From: an uncultured Spirochaetaceae bacterium
GTDB taxonomy: Bacteria; Spirochaetota; Spirochaetia; Treponematales; Treponemataceae
Length of the DNA: 64,000 nucleotides
Assembly: GCA_902802305.1 (NCBI GenBank)
Contig: CADCLG010000016.1
Span: forward strand, 1-64,000
Direction: 5' to 3'
The notes beneath the pieces were generated by a model. The model searched no databases and had not been told where the DNA came from. It saw only the letters and a program-made list of their open reading frames with translations. Shown one piece after another: positions 41,880 to 52,649 of the stretch (within the stretch, counting starts at the first letter, position 1; the number at the start of each line of letters is the position of its first letter). The position numbers and the translations under genes are program-made.

Positions 41880-44063
41880 TTAGTAACTAGGTAACCAGTC
41901 CAATTTTTCTGGAATCATAAGAGTAAGACTTACAGAATATGATTTTCCGCCAACCTCAAACATGAGCGTTACATCAATCTTTGTATCTGAATCAATATCT
42001 TCAATATCAAGATATAAAGTCTTTCCACTGTAATCCATATCGCAATCTTCATCTTCTGGCTCTACTTTAGGTGTAAGAGTAAAACGGGTACGTACAGTTT
42101 CACCTTCGTAATGCAAGCTTGCACTTGCAGGTTCCAGATTTTCGTCCGTTATCTCATATTTACCAAAGAAGCTTGGATAATAATTTCCTTCAACAAACCA
42201 TTTATAAGAAGAAACGGTTGCATCATTAGGGAGTTCAAGATTTGAGGTATCAGCGGTTATGATAAGAGCTGGACATCTATACTGTTGAACCATATCATCG
42301 TCACCATAAGTGTAATTCATTTCATCAAAATACAGAGATTCACTTGAACTTAATGAAACAAACTTAGCATAATCCTTTGTATTCGACTCTTCTGGATTAA
42401 TTGTAATGCCGGAGCTTGTAGTAGGTTCATAAACAGCGTAGTAAGTTGCAGCTTCTGAATCAAAAGTTAACGGTAAATCACAAGACTCAAATACACCATT
42501 TTCATTTTTCTTCTGCCAGCCGGTAAATTTATAGCCGGTATATTCTGGAACAGTAAATTCTGTATTGTAATCTATTTGAGCGCCATACTTACCCGTCAGA
42601 GTAAGTTCGTTTTGGAAAGATTCATCGTCATCTTTTGCATTGAAAATATAGGTATTAGTAACATTTATACGATTGCACTTGTAATAAATAAATACATACA
42701 GAGAACCAGAAATATTGCCTATATCCCATGAAACATAATCTTCCGTGCAATTTTCATAACCAGCAGGAAGGTCATCTGAATTAAAGTCAGTATCTGCAAT
42801 TTCATAAAGCAGCGAATTAAATTCATCTTCATCAGTTATGACTTCATCACAAGACCATTTTTTTATAGCTGTAGAAGTATCCCCTACATTAGAATAAGCA
42901 GAATATGAACCATCAGTTTCTTCAAGATTATACTTAAATCTGTAATGAAGATTCCATTTTGCATATACATTGTATTCACCGCCCTGATAAGTACCATCTT
43001 CTGTTATTAATGGAGTAATTGAAACCGCTTCATCAGTTTTTGAATCATACCAGGAAGTATGAGGTCTCCAAGGAATTTCTTTACCATCGATAGTAACATC
43101 AGTATATGCCAGACCTGTAGATGTAAGTTGTTTCTGTATATATGGATCGAAAGTATCAACATGTTTATGCCAGGCATCTTCTTCTACCCAAATACCACCT
43201 TTCAAATCATAATTGATAGGATAGCGCTTTCCATATTCAGCTGAAGTAATATGTCTTTCATCATCTATTCTGTAGCCATAAACAGTTACATAAGACAGGA
43301 ATTGTCCCAAAAGATCTACAGGTTCTTCATTTTCAGAATCATACGAAAGGTAACAGAGAGCTTTTAGAAAATAATTATTGCGTGGAATATGCGTTTTTGT
43401 ATAAGTTACAGAATAAGTTTCAGATTCTTCATCAAAAGCCGGGTAACAATTCTGTATAGTATCTTCTATTGGCTGCTCCAAATCTTCTGTATCAAAAAGC
43501 CCGATTTGAACAAACCCAATATGATTTTTTTCAAAGTCACCTATTATATCCGGCTCCCAATAATATTTGATCTGTAAATCGCTAAACTGTGTATATTTAG
43601 CAGTAAAAGGAAGATTGTAAGTGTTTCCAGCTTTAACAGAAAGGTTCTGAATGCTGCCAGTCATAACTGGAGAAGAAGATTCTGTAAAAGTAATATCAAG
43701 AGCATAAATATCTACCGTAAAAGTATACGAATCCGGCTCAAGTTCAAACACATAAGATTTGAATACTTCTATGGCAGTTTTTTCATTCTCTTCATCTGGT
43801 TTAAAAGACAAATCAATAACCGCTTCAGAAGAAGAGTTTATAGCCTTGAATACAAGATTGGTAACGTCGGATTCTTCCAATTCTTCTGTCTGAAAGAAAT
43901 AATCCGGCATACCAGAGGAAGCCCTGCTCAGGCCTACATCAGAGAAAGAGATGTAGGCTTTTTCACCATTACCTGCTGCCTGCAAAAGCTGATTGTCTTT
44001 ACAAGCAGTAAGTACCATACAAAAAGTAGAAACTATCGCAAGAATAATTTTTTGTTTTTTCAT
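41880..44063 (-). CDS. Lipoprotein with one InlB-type repeat
   Basis: 727 residues. Lipobox VLTAC (Cys about residue 21) and the shared N-terminal module (KAYISFSDVGLSRASSGMP ... DSYTFTVDIYALD ... GNTYNLPFTAKYTQF). Around residues 490-560 lies one InlB B-repeat-like (Listeria-Bacteroides repeat) module: FTVPEYTGYKFTGWQKK...ATYYAVYEP. The C-terminal 150 residues are Ig-like. No enzyme motifs. Expected surface-exposed; role in adhesion is inferred from repeat type only. Confidence 0.85.
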   Translation of the reverse strand: MKKQKIILAIVSTFCMVLTACKDNQLLQAAGNGEKAYISFSDVGLSRASSGMPDYFFQTEELEESDVTNLVFKAINSSSEAVIDLSFKPDEENEKTAIEVFKSYVFELEPDSYTFTVDIYALDITFTESSSPVMTGSIQNLSVKAGNTYNLPFTAKYTQFSDLQIKYYWEPDIIGDFEKNHIGFVQIGLFDTEDLEQPIEDTIQNCYPAFDEESETYSVTYTKTHIPRNNYFLKALCYLSYDSENEEPVDLLGQFLSYVTVYGYRIDDERHITSAEYGKRYPINYDLKGGIWVEEDAWHKHVDTFDPYIQKQLTSTGLAYTDVTIDGKEIPWRPHTSWYDSKTDEAVSITPLITEDGTYQGGEYNVYAKWNLHYRFKYNLEETDGSYSAYSNVGDTSTAIKKWSCDEVITDEDEFNSLLYEIADTDFNSDDLPAGYENCTEDYVSWDIGNISGSLYVFIYYKCNRINVTNTYIFNAKDDDESFQNELTLTGKYGAQIDYNTEFTVPEYTGYKFTGWQKKNENGVFESCDLPLTFDSEAATYYAVYEPTTSSGITINPEESNTKDYAKFVSLSSSESLYFDEMNYTYGDDDMVQQYRCPALIITADTSNLELPNDATVSSYKWFVEGNYYPSFFGKYEITDENLEPASASLHYEGETVRTRFTLTPKVEPEDEDCDMDYSGKTLYLDIEDIDSDTKIDVTLMFEVGGKSYSVSLTLMIPEKLDWLPSY

Positions 44064-44099
44064 GCAATGGCCTCCTTATGTATTAAGGTATGTTATAAA

Positions 44100-47000
44100 T
44101 TAGCCCATAGGTAGATATCGAACTGTCAGTGTAAAGCTACCTGTAAGATAGATGGTTTCTTCTTTTTCTTTTCCATCATCACCAGTTACAGTTCTAATAA
44201 TTAAACAGTTCACACTGTGAGTTCCACCGCTGCCACTAGGTCTATATTCATTAGGGGTTTCTGAATCAACTTCTACCTGTACGCCGTCAACATACCAGGT
44301 ATATGAATCACAGTCTTCTGGAGCAACAAATACATCATACTGTTCATCTTCGTCTGTTATATCATTGTGAACTGTACGACTTTCTTTTACAAGTTCCCAA
44401 GTACCATCAGCAGTTACTTTAGGAATTGCTTCAAAATCAACTGAGATTGTGAAGGTCTGAGACCATTTTGCCCAGTACTCTTTGTCTTCTGTTGAACCGA
44501 TGCTGATAGTTTCAACATTATTTCCGTCTGTTTCTGCATCATACCAACCAAGGAAGGTATAACCGCTCTTTTCAGGTGTTGGAAGAGTTACTTCATCTTC
44601 AATAGTGTAAGTCTCAACAGCTGCAGCAGGATTTTCTCCACCATCAAGGTTGTATACAATGTGATAAGTTATAGGAGTCCACTTAGCATAGAAGGTCTTG
44701 TCGCCTGTTGAACCGGCTGTAATTTCTGCATACTCTGTACCCACTCCAAAGTCTGAGCTTGTGTACCATCCGACAAAGTCATATCCGTCTTTTGCAGGGT
44801 CACCAAGAAGGATTGTTTCTGTTTCAACCGTATATTTTTCTGCTGGAACAGTGTATTCTGCGCCGTTAATGCCTACTAGCGTGATTGTGTATTCTACCAA
44901 GCTCCAGTCAGCAACAAGTTCAATGTCATCAGTAACTTCGTATCCACCTGTTACATTTTGTCCATCAAGTTTCCAGCCGTTGAACGTATAACCTTCTTCT
45001 TCAAGATTTGGTAAATATTTCTCGCCTAGTGCTGTCATCCAATTAACTGTTTCAACAGAAGGTGCAGTTCCATGATCTGATGTGTATGTAATTTCAAATG
45101 TCTTTATTTCCCATTTAGCATAGAATACTTTGTCGCCTGTTGAACCGTCTGGAATTTCAGTTTCTTCTGTTCCTTCATCAAATGTTTCTGTAGTGAACCA
45201 GCCCTTGAATGTATATCCCCCTTTTGAAGCGTCTGCAAGTGTTATTGCATCGCTCTCAATTGTGTATTCTACAGTATTATTAGGATTTTCTGCATCTTCT
45301 ACACCATCATAAGTAATAGAATATGTCTTTGCTGTCCAGCTTGCAGTAAGTGTTATATTTGATGTAAGAGTTGTACCTGCTTCAGCTGACTTTCCTTCAA
45401 CAAGCCAACCATCAAAGTCATAGCCATCTGCTTCAATTTCTTCAAGATGTGCAGTTGCAAGAATTGTGCCATAATCTACAGTCTGAGTTTCTGGAGCAGT
45501 TCCGTGTGTTGTTTCATAAGAAATTGTAATTTGTGCAATGCTCCAATCTGCTGTAAGGGTAATATTATCAGTTACGGTTGTGTCTGTAGTTGCATAAGTA
45601 TTGGTAGAACCAATCTTCCAGCCTTTGAATACCCAGCCTTCAGCTTCAATTTCTGCAAGGTCATCTTCAGAAAGTTTTGTTCCCCATTCTACTGTCTTTA
45701 CAGCAAGGGCCTCTCCGTAATCTGAAGAATAGGTGATTGTATATGTATTGATTGTCCAGTTTGCATACAAAGTGAGTGCAGCTGTTACAGGTGTATCAAA
45801 ATCATACTTATTCTTGAAAGTTGAATCTGTATACCAACCTTCCAGTGTATAACCTTCGCGAGTAAGAGGAGAAATACGCTGAACATACTCTGAAGCTTTT
45901 TCGTTATAACTAACGACAAAACTATAGTTTATTGGTTTATCCGACGTTCCGTTATAACAATTTGTCATAAAAGTAACTTCATATTCTTCTATTGTCCACT
46001 GTGCTGTAAATGTCTTGTTACCTGTAGAACCTTTATCAATTGAAGTTACTTTATTTCCTTCTGCATCGAACCAGCCGTCGAATGTATAACCAGTCTTTGA
46101 AGCATCAGCAAGTGAAATTGTGTTACTTTCTACTGTATATGTATTTATATCTGCATTAGGGTTAGTTGCATCTTCATCTATACCGCTATAGGTGATTGTG
46201 TAAGTATTGATTGTCCATTTTGCATACAAAGTAATAGGAGCAGTTACAGGAGTTACAAAATCATAAGCATCACTATCATAATCACTATTTGTATACCAGC
46301 CGCCGAATGTATACCCAGCACGCTCAGGATCAGCTGGCTTTGTGGCACAAGAGTTTTCTTCAATAGTCTGATTGTCAACAGGAGAACCTTCCATTGAATT
46401 AAAGGTAACTGCAAAATTACCTAATGGGATTTCTGTCCATTCAGGATAAAGGGTAAAATCTTCAGAAAGAACACTTCCCGGCAATACGTAAACAGTATTA
46501 CCTTCCTTATCAACAGAAGAAGTCAAACTTACAGGATTTTTTTCTGAATCAAGATAATGCCAGCCGTCAAAAGTCCAGTGCTCTTTTTTAAGGGCAGGAA
46601 GATAAATTGTCTGATAATTTGCGCAGATATCAGGAAGATTTTCATTTCCTGTTATGTCATCATCTTTAAGGACAGAATCTTCATACCAGATTTTATACCG
46701 CTTACTTACTTTTTCGATATTCTTTGAACCTGTACGTGTAATGAGCGGATAAACTGCAATATTCTGCTCACTTGCCATTGTTTCTTGAGAAAGCGTGTCA
46801 TCCATAAAATCAGTAGTATAAACAATGAAAAGCTGATAAGTTCCTACACGAAGATTATCAAAAGTAAAGGTTGTCTGGTAAAAACCATCTTTTAATACCA
46901 ATGGAAGAGATTCAAAGGTTGCGCTTTCAGAATATTGCTCATATGTAGTAGGATCTACTGCAAAAAGAGTTTCTGAATAACCGCTGTCAAATGTGCCGTA

Positions 47001-47549
47001 TTTTGGATCATACTTAGTACCATCCATAACAAGAGAAACAGTCATACTTGCAGTTTCTACATAAGGCACTGTAATTGTATAATCAAGATTACCAGTTAAA
47101 GTCTGCCCCTCACAGAACTCAAGAGAGAAAGAAAGTTCCTTTGTATCAGAAGTAATTTCAAATGTTTTAGTAGCCGAAAGAATACTGTCTGCCAGTTTTC
47201 CGTCTACAGTATTGTAAGCTACAAGTGTAAAAGTCCATGTTCCAGCCTGAATCTTTATAGAAACATCATTCAACTTTGCCAGACCTTGATATGAATCTTC
47301 AAACTTTGTATCAGAATCTTTTAATGTTCCAGACAAAACAAAGGTTGCATCTTCATAAGCTTGTGTAAAATCTACCTTGTCAATATAACGTGCTCCCTGA
47401 GAAGCAAGTCCAACCTGTCCGATATGAAGTTCCACATATTCAACAGAATTATTTGTTTTATCATAGGTTGCATCATTATTACAAGAAATTACAGACAAAG
47501 CGAGAACAACAGAAATAAAAGCAATCAATAAAGAATATTTTGTTTTCAT
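44100..47549 (-). CDS. Large lipoprotein with about ten InlB-type repeats
   Basis: 1149 residues. Lipobox LSVISC (Cys about residue 23). After the shared N-terminal modules (about 30-290) come roughly ten tandem repeats of 60-85 residues of the Listeria-Bacteroides (InlB B-repeat) type, each with a GYTFxGWY core and ending in LYAKWT-like strands; examples are EGYTLEGWYTDSTFKNKYDF and GYDFVGWYTSSDFGVG. A final Ig-like domain of about 110 residues closes the protein. Such repeats form extended beta stalks with growth-factor-like folds in InlB. Repeats differ clearly from one another at DNA level, so recent expansion is not evident. Confidence 0.9.
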   Translation of the reverse strand: MKTKYSLLIAFISVVLALSVISCNNDATYDKTNNSVEYVELHIGQVGLASQGARYIDKVDFTQAYEDATFVLSGTLKDSDTKFEDSYQGLAKLNDVSIKIQAGTWTFTLVAYNTVDGKLADSILSATKTFEITSDTKELSFSLEFCEGQTLTGNLDYTITVPYVETASMTVSLVMDGTKYDPKYGTFDSGYSETLFAVDPTTYEQYSESATFESLPLVLKDGFYQTTFTFDNLRVGTYQLFIVYTTDFMDDTLSQETMASEQNIAVYPLITRTGSKNIEKVSKRYKIWYEDSVLKDDDITGNENLPDICANYQTIYLPALKKEHWTFDGWHYLDSEKNPVSLTSSVDKEGNTVYVLPGSVLSEDFTLYPEWTEIPLGNFAVTFNSMEGSPVDNQTIEENSCATKPADPERAGYTFGGWYTNSDYDSDAYDFVTPVTAPITLYAKWTINTYTITYSGIDEDATNPNADINTYTVESNTISLADASKTGYTFDGWFDAEGNKVTSIDKGSTGNKTFTAQWTIEEYEVTFMTNCYNGTSDKPINYSFVVSYNEKASEYVQRISPLTREGYTLEGWYTDSTFKNKYDFDTPVTAALTLYANWTINTYTITYSSDYGEALAVKTVEWGTKLSEDDLAEIEAEGWVFKGWKIGSTNTYATTDTTVTDNITLTADWSIAQITISYETTHGTAPETQTVDYGTILATAHLEEIEADGYDFDGWLVEGKSAEAGTTLTSNITLTASWTAKTYSITYDGVEDAENPNNTVEYTIESDAITLADASKGGYTFKGWFTTETFDEGTEETEIPDGSTGDKVFYAKWEIKTFEITYTSDHGTAPSVETVNWMTALGEKYLPNLEEEGYTFNGWKLDGQNVTGGYEVTDDIELVADWSLVEYTITLVGINGAEYTVPAEKYTVETETILLGDPAKDGYDFVGWYTSSDFGVGTEYAEITAGSTGDKTFYAKWTPITYHIVYNLDGGENPAAAVETYTIEDEVTLPTPEKSGYTFLGWYDAETDGNNVETISIGSTEDKEYWAKWSQTFTISVDFEAIPKVTADGTWELVKESRTVHNDITDEDEQYDVFVAPEDCDSYTWYVDGVQVEVDSETPNEYRPSGSGGTHSVNCLIIRTVTGDDGKEKEETIYLTGSFTLTVRYLPMG

Positions 47550-47564
47550 TTATCTCCTCCCCTT

Positions 47565-50165
47565 TTATTTGATTACAGCAACATTAAGATTGCCTGTGAA
47601 TATTATCTTTTGAGTTTCTGCATCATAAACAGAACAAACTATGTAGGTGTATCCAGCGTATGTAGATGTATCAAGTTCTAACAATTCACCATCTGATTCA
47701 ACATCTATACCATTTACCGTCCAAATGATAATGTCATTTGCTGTAGGGTCAACATCAAATGAAGCCTTGATTGATATAATATCACCCTGCTCAACTGTGT
47801 AATAACCTTGGCTGTCCGGATCAAGTATGTCATCACCAGATGTAAGAACGAATGAAATTACACCGGTAACTGGTTCCTCAGGGAAGTCAACATTTACACC
47901 AGTGCTAGAATCAGCGACCCACTTACCGTAGATTATCAGGTCAGAATCAACCGGAGTATCAAAATCAAACTCTTTAGTAAGATCTTCGTCGGCATACCAG
48001 CCTTTGAATGAATAACCTTCCATTGCAGGAGCAGAAAGAGGTGTCACTTTTGCTTTATACTCTACAGTCTTTTCACCAATTTCAAATCCAGAGATATTGA
48101 TGAATGTAACCTTAAATGTTTTTACAGTCCAAGTTGCAGTAAGAGTAATATCACGAACAAAAGACGGTTCGATTTTTTCAATCTTTTCATCTTCGCCAGA
48201 TATATTTATTGTCCAACCAGCAAAGTCATAACCTTCTTTTTGAGCATCAAAGAGAGTAAGTGTTCCAGATGCAACATTGTATGATGTTGGATTCTTATCT
48301 GAATTTTCTCCGCCATCAAGATCATAAGTAACCTTGTATTCTATAAGAATATCTCTAGCATAAAGTGTAAGGTCAGCTTTTACTGGAGTTTCAAAATCAT
48401 AGGCTTCGGAATAAGATTTGTCTGTATACCAGCCGTCAAACTTACGACCTTCCGATGTACCTAACTGTGGAGGTTCAACTGTCTTTCCTTCTATAACTTC
48501 AACATCATCAGATGATGAGCCGTAAACAAATGTAACTTTGTATTTTGGCAATTCAATCCATTTTCCGTACAAAATAAAGCTTGAAATTACAGGTGCACTG
48601 AAAGTATAGAGTGTAGTACAATCTTTATCTGTGTACCAGGCATCAAATACATAGCCTTCTACAGGTTCAGAGGTAAGAGCTTCTGGTGATTTAAGAATTG
48701 TTCCTTCTTCTACAGTTACTTCCATCTTATCTGTAAAGGCACTTACAAAAGTTATAGTGTATTTTGGAGTTTCATTCTTAGTCCAAAGTCCATAAAGAGT
48801 TATATCTTTCTTAATAGGATTTTCAAAATTGAATGGATTATAGTATCCGTCATCTTCATACCAACCATGGAAAGTATAACCTTCCTCTACAGATACTACA
48901 GGCTGCTCAACCTTTTCTCCTTTTGTTACTGTTTTTGCATCGATAGTTATATATGTTTCTGGTTCAGAACCTGCTTTTACAAATGTTACAGTATACTCAG
49001 GCAGTGAAAGAACATTTACTTTGATTTCTACAGGAGAATGAATTGCAGGGAGAATATACTTATTAATTTCAAGGCTAACTTTTGGATTTATGGAAGCAAG
49101 TGTAAATAAAGTTGTATTGTAATAAATGAAAGTACCTACACTGCTTGTATCTACAGAATATTCAATTTCTTTATCACTAAGTGGAGAAGGATCAACTGCC
49201 CCTGCTTTTGTCCATACTGCAGAAAGAGGGACAGGTTCAAATGCATAAGAAACAGCATCTTCTGGGCTGTCTGAGTTTTCTGGATAATAATTAAGAGTAA
49301 AGTCTTCTGAAGAAGCAGAAACGCTGAGTATTAATTCATCACCTTTTGATACTGAATATTCAGGTTCAAAAGAAAGTTTGATGTCGTCAACAGAATCAGC
49401 AAAATCATAATAAACAGGAACGATTACGGGAGCAGAGTTATACACTTCGCCATTTTCATCAGTATAAGTAAAGACAACCGGTTTATTTCCTATTTCGCCC
49501 GGCTCAAGTTTTGTATATGTAAAATCAGAAAAGATTTCAGATTCCGATGTTTCAATAACTTCATCACCAAGTCTTCTCTCATACTTTCCATATAAACTTG
49601 CATTCTGCATGAATGTATCATAATTCTTGGAAGTAATTTTTTCTTCAGAAGTAGAGAGTCTGACTGTAATTCCGGTAAATACTTCATTCTCCTGCAAAAC
49701 TTTTGACAGACTCAAAAGAACAGTGGAGGTCTGCCCTGCATTTACCTGAGCCTTTGCCTTACCCATGAAATAATCGTAACCCATGGTCTCATTAGGCTCT
49801 TCAAAAGCTTCTTCTCCACGCTCAAGAATATATTCTTCAAAATCCTTCTTGTTTTCAACTTCGCAGGCAAGAGCAGTAATAGTCCATAAACCAGGTTCCA
49901 TGTCTTCAACAATTACCCGGTCACCACTTTGTCCTGACTCAATTTTATTTTCAAGAACACTGGAGCTTGTAAATCTTAAATAGAACGCATAGGATTTCTT
50001 GATAACATCTGTCTCAGAAGCATTAAGACCAGCAGCTCTGGCATTACCAACTGAGCCATAAGGTAAAGAAAACTCTATTTTTCCAGTGTTATCATCAAAA
50101 GCTGATGAACACGAAAGGAAAACCAGTGAAATGACAAAAAGAAAAATTGAAAAAATCTTTTTCAT
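47565..50165 (-). CDS. Lipoprotein with five InlB-type repeats
   Basis: 866 residues from an ATG at 50165, chosen because gaggtg lies just upstream and the signal peptide MKKIFSIFLFVISLVFLSC starts there; an earlier in-frame ATG at 50180 is less likely. Acylated Cys about residue 19. Residues 25-400 are beta-sandwich modules (KIEFSLPYGSVGNARAAG, LWTITALACEVE); then five InlB-type repeats (GYTFHGWYEDDGYYNPFNFE, GYVFDAWYTDKDCTTLYTF, and others ending LYGKW) and an Ig-like end domain. First gene of the lipoprotein operon, about 30 nt from a strong promoter. Confidence 0.9.
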   Translation of the reverse strand: MKKIFSIFLFVISLVFLSCSSAFDDNTGKIEFSLPYGSVGNARAAGLNASETDVIKKSYAFYLRFTSSSVLENKIESGQSGDRVIVEDMEPGLWTITALACEVENKKDFEEYILERGEEAFEEPNETMGYDYFMGKAKAQVNAGQTSTVLLSLSKVLQENEVFTGITVRLSTSEEKITSKNYDTFMQNASLYGKYERRLGDEVIETSESEIFSDFTYTKLEPGEIGNKPVVFTYTDENGEVYNSAPVIVPVYYDFADSVDDIKLSFEPEYSVSKGDELILSVSASSEDFTLNYYPENSDSPEDAVSYAFEPVPLSAVWTKAGAVDPSPLSDKEIEYSVDTSSVGTFIYYNTTLFTLASINPKVSLEINKYILPAIHSPVEIKVNVLSLPEYTVTFVKAGSEPETYITIDAKTVTKGEKVEQPVVSVEEGYTFHGWYEDDGYYNPFNFENPIKKDITLYGLWTKNETPKYTITFVSAFTDKMEVTVEEGTILKSPEALTSEPVEGYVFDAWYTDKDCTTLYTFSAPVISSFILYGKWIELPKYKVTFVYGSSSDDVEVIEGKTVEPPQLGTSEGRKFDGWYTDKSYSEAYDFETPVKADLTLYARDILIEYKVTYDLDGGENSDKNPTSYNVASGTLTLFDAQKEGYDFAGWTINISGEDEKIEKIEPSFVRDITLTATWTVKTFKVTFINISGFEIGEKTVEYKAKVTPLSAPAMEGYSFKGWYADEDLTKEFDFDTPVDSDLIIYGKWVADSSTGVNVDFPEEPVTGVISFVLTSGDDILDPDSQGYYTVEQGDIISIKASFDVDPTANDIIIWTVNGIDVESDGELLELDTSTYAGYTYIVCSVYDAETQKIIFTGNLNVAVIK

Positions 50166-50197
50166 AAACACCTCACACATAATACTACAACCATATA

Positions 50198-50225
50198 ATT
50201 ATACATATAATTTATGGGAAGTCAA
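50198..50225 (-). promoter_or_regulatory. Promoter of the five-lipoprotein operon
   Basis: Minus strand: TTGACT (50220-50225), 16-nt spacer, TATAAT (50198-50203). It is the only good promoter seen for the seven genes down to 34375, whose gaps are 12-36 nt. Confidence 0.75.
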
Positions 50226-50273
50226 ACAAAAGGATTAACACAATTTTTTACGATTTTAAATCAAAATAAAAAA

Positions 50274-50331
50274 GCCGTAATGTTTATGGTATTCACCGCT
50301 ATTTTTCAAATACCTGCACAAACATTACGGC
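50274..50331 (-). terminator. Terminator after the chemoreceptor gene
   Basis: Minus strand: a 12-bp perfect outer stem gccgtaatgttt/aaacattacggc with a partly paired inner section (ggtatt/aatacc), followed by TTTTTTATTTT. It isolates the chemoreceptor from the lipoprotein operon. Confidence 0.85.
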
Positions 50332-50359
50332 AATCTACAGATTATATTAAAACAGATGA

Positions 50360-52456
50360 CTAAACCTTAAACTCGTCTATCTGTTTTCCAATCTTAATGA
50401 TGGAATCTTTCATTCTGTCGGAAACTTCGGTAAGAACAGCGCCAGTTTCGTTAATTTTTTGGGCTCCAACAGCCATTTCGTCCATACTAGATTTCATGGA
50501 AATAGTAACATTCTGAAGCTGCTGAACTTCGGAAAGAATAAGTTTGTTTCCTTCCTGCATTTCATCAGAAGCACTGCGAACTTCCTGTGTACTGTCATTC
50601 ATCATTTTAAGTGCATCAAGAATCTGTTTTGAACCTTCATTCTGTTCATCCATTGCGGTCCTGATTTGCAAAACAAGCTGGTCGGTATCTGCAAGCTCTT
50701 TTGATACAAGAGAGAAGGTTTTGCTGGCATCTGTAGAAGAATTAACAACCTCACGGATAGATTCCATAATCTGATTAAGCTGATTTGAAATCTGAGTTGA
50801 CTGTTGTGAAGAAGTTTCAGAAAGCTTACGGATTTCGTCAGCAACTACAGCAAAGCCTTTTCCTGCTTCACCTGCATGGGCAGCTTCAATTGCGGCATTC
50901 ATAGCAAGAAGATTTGTCTGTTCTGCAATATTAGCGATAGCTACGTTTGCGTCTTTAAGAACTTCTGACTGATTTTCAATTGTCTGAACCTTCATGCTTA
51001 CAGTTTCAAGTTTAGTAAATCCTTCCTGAGAATGAGACTGCAAATCTCCGAATGAACGGTTCATCTTTTCTACAGAAGAGCTTACAGCATTGATGTTTCC
51101 AATCATTTCCTCAACGGCAGAAGAAGCCTGAACTACACCAGAAGACTGATTTTCAATCATGTTATTCAAAGAATTGATATTTGCAGAAATCTCATCTACA
51201 GCACCGGCAGTTTGATCTACACCCATTTTCTGGTTTTCAAGCTGCTGGCGGAAGCTGTCTATATTGGCAATAATCTGTGTAATTGCACTTGCAGTATCTT
51301 GAGCAGTTGATGACATATCTTCACCAGCTACACCAAGCTCTGCCTTTGAAGCCTTTATATCAGAAATAATAGCCTGCAATTTTTCAGTAAAGTTATTAAA
51401 GCCCTGAACAACCAGACCTATTTCATTGTTGGATTTAATTTCGATTCGCTGTGTAAGGTCAGCATTTCCCTGCGCAATTCCAGTAATTGCGTTTTCAACA
51501 ATTTTAAGAGGCTTGAGTGAAAGAGAAAGAACAATTGCACCAAGAATAAGAATGATAATAACCATTGCAATTCCAAAAAGAAGAGCTGCCTGAGCAATTT
51601 TTGTACCCAAAGCATCTACCATTTTTCCAGGAACTAAAAAGCCCATTCCCCACTGGGTTCCTTTTATGCCGGAATAAACAAGCAAATCCTTTTTACTTCC
51701 AGAATAAGAAGCAATCCATGCATAACCACTTTCACCTTCAACCATTCGTTTAGAAAGCTCTGAAAGATCTTCATGACCTTCGCCTGGATTGGTAATAAAG
51801 TTTCCGTCATCAGTAGCAACAGGATGATAAATTACGTCGCCTTCATGATCTATGATAAACATCCATATACCATCTGGAACATTAATAGACATCAAAGGCT
51901 TAATCAAATCATCAACATTGATAACGCCAGCAACCATAGCAAAGACATTTCCTTTTGCATTTCGGACAGCACGTGCAAAATGAACAACCTTTTTTCCTGT
52001 TGTTTTAGAAATTACAGGATTATCAAGATATTGTTCCTTTCCATCAACTATAATGGCTTTAAGATAATCACGATCCTTAATATTTGTACGAGTTCCATTG
52101 TCATTGTATGAAAGCCCCTGAGCATCGGCCAGCATGATATAATCATATTCCTTTGCACGAATCTGAGGATTCTGCTGGAGCCAGTTTCCTGCAAGATCAA
52201 ATATACCAGGCTTCATTACATCAGAATTAACATAAGGATTCAGCTGCCTGAAATAACCGTCTATAGTATGTTCCAGAGATTCCCTAATTGAAGTCGTAAG
52301 CATAACATAATTATTTATGTTGTCTATACGAGAATCTTTTTTAGCCAATTGTGACAATACTGCAACCTGAAATCCCGTAAGAGCTGCAATTCCAAGTCCA
52401 ATCATAATAATCAAATTTAAAATAAGACTTGCCTTTCGTTTTTTTGTTTCAGACAT
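50360..52456 (-). CDS. Methyl-accepting chemotaxis protein with dCache sensor
   Basis: 698 residues. TM1 about 14-34, a periplasmic dCache-type sensor (about 40-285; [82 protein letters not shown]), TM2 about 290-312, HAMP ([27 protein letters not shown]), and the signalling hairpin centred on [21 protein letters not shown] (E512). The dCache fold usually binds small organic ligands such as amino acids. No C-terminal CheR-binding pentapeptide is present. A promoter TTGAAA-16-TATAAT lies at 52495-52522, and gaggag precedes the ATG. Confidence 0.95.
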   Translation of the reverse strand: MSETKKRKASLILNLIIMIGLGIAALTGFQVAVLSQLAKKDSRIDNINNYVMLTTSIRESLEHTIDGYFRQLNPYVNSDVMKPGIFDLAGNWLQQNPQIRAKEYDYIMLADAQGLSYNDNGTRTNIKDRDYLKAIIVDGKEQYLDNPVISKTTGKKVVHFARAVRNAKGNVFAMVAGVINVDDLIKPLMSINVPDGIWMFIIDHEGDVIYHPVATDDGNFITNPGEGHEDLSELSKRMVEGESGYAWIASYSGSKKDLLVYSGIKGTQWGMGFLVPGKMVDALGTKIAQAALLFGIAMVIIILILGAIVLSLSLKPLKIVENAITGIAQGNADLTQRIEIKSNNEIGLVVQGFNNFTEKLQAIISDIKASKAELGVAGEDMSSTAQDTASAITQIIANIDSFRQQLENQKMGVDQTAGAVDEISANINSLNNMIENQSSGVVQASSAVEEMIGNINAVSSSVEKMNRSFGDLQSHSQEGFTKLETVSMKVQTIENQSEVLKDANVAIANIAEQTNLLAMNAAIEAAHAGEAGKGFAVVADEIRKLSETSSQQSTQISNQLNQIMESIREVVNSSTDASKTFSLVSKELADTDQLVLQIRTAMDEQNEGSKQILDALKMMNDSTQEVRSASDEMQEGNKLILSEVQQLQNVTISMKSSMDEMAVGAQKINETGAVLTEVSDRMKDSIIKIGKQIDEFKV

Positions 52457-52494
52457 AATAACTCCTCGTTTTTCTCCGAATACACAACACTTTT

Positions 52495-52522
52495 ATTATA
52501 GATGATTATACTGAACTTTCAA
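52495..52522 (-). promoter_or_regulatory. Promoter of the chemoreceptor gene
   Basis: Minus strand: TTGAAA (52517-52522), 16-nt spacer, TATAAT (52495-52500). Sigma-70 type; no flagellar sigma-28 motif is seen. Confidence 0.6.
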
Positions 52523-52649
52523 ACAAAAAATTTTATAAATTAACTTAATAAGATATGATAGAATCATTATAATGCAAAATGAAAAACTTTTAAATATAAT
52601 TCTTTGTTATTTCTAGATAATACAATTTCTTTATGTTATAATGGCAATT

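Noticed and set aside
44970-44990. Operator-like string ccgttgaacgtataacc in the InlB-repeat gene
   Set aside because: Only one half-site matches; it encodes the YTFNGW repeat motif and lies in an unrelated operon.
44100-47549. Regular spaced repeats that might suggest a CRISPR array
   Set aside because: The units are coding, 180-255 nt, diverged and in frame (InlB-type protein repeats); no short identical repeats with spacers and no cas genes.
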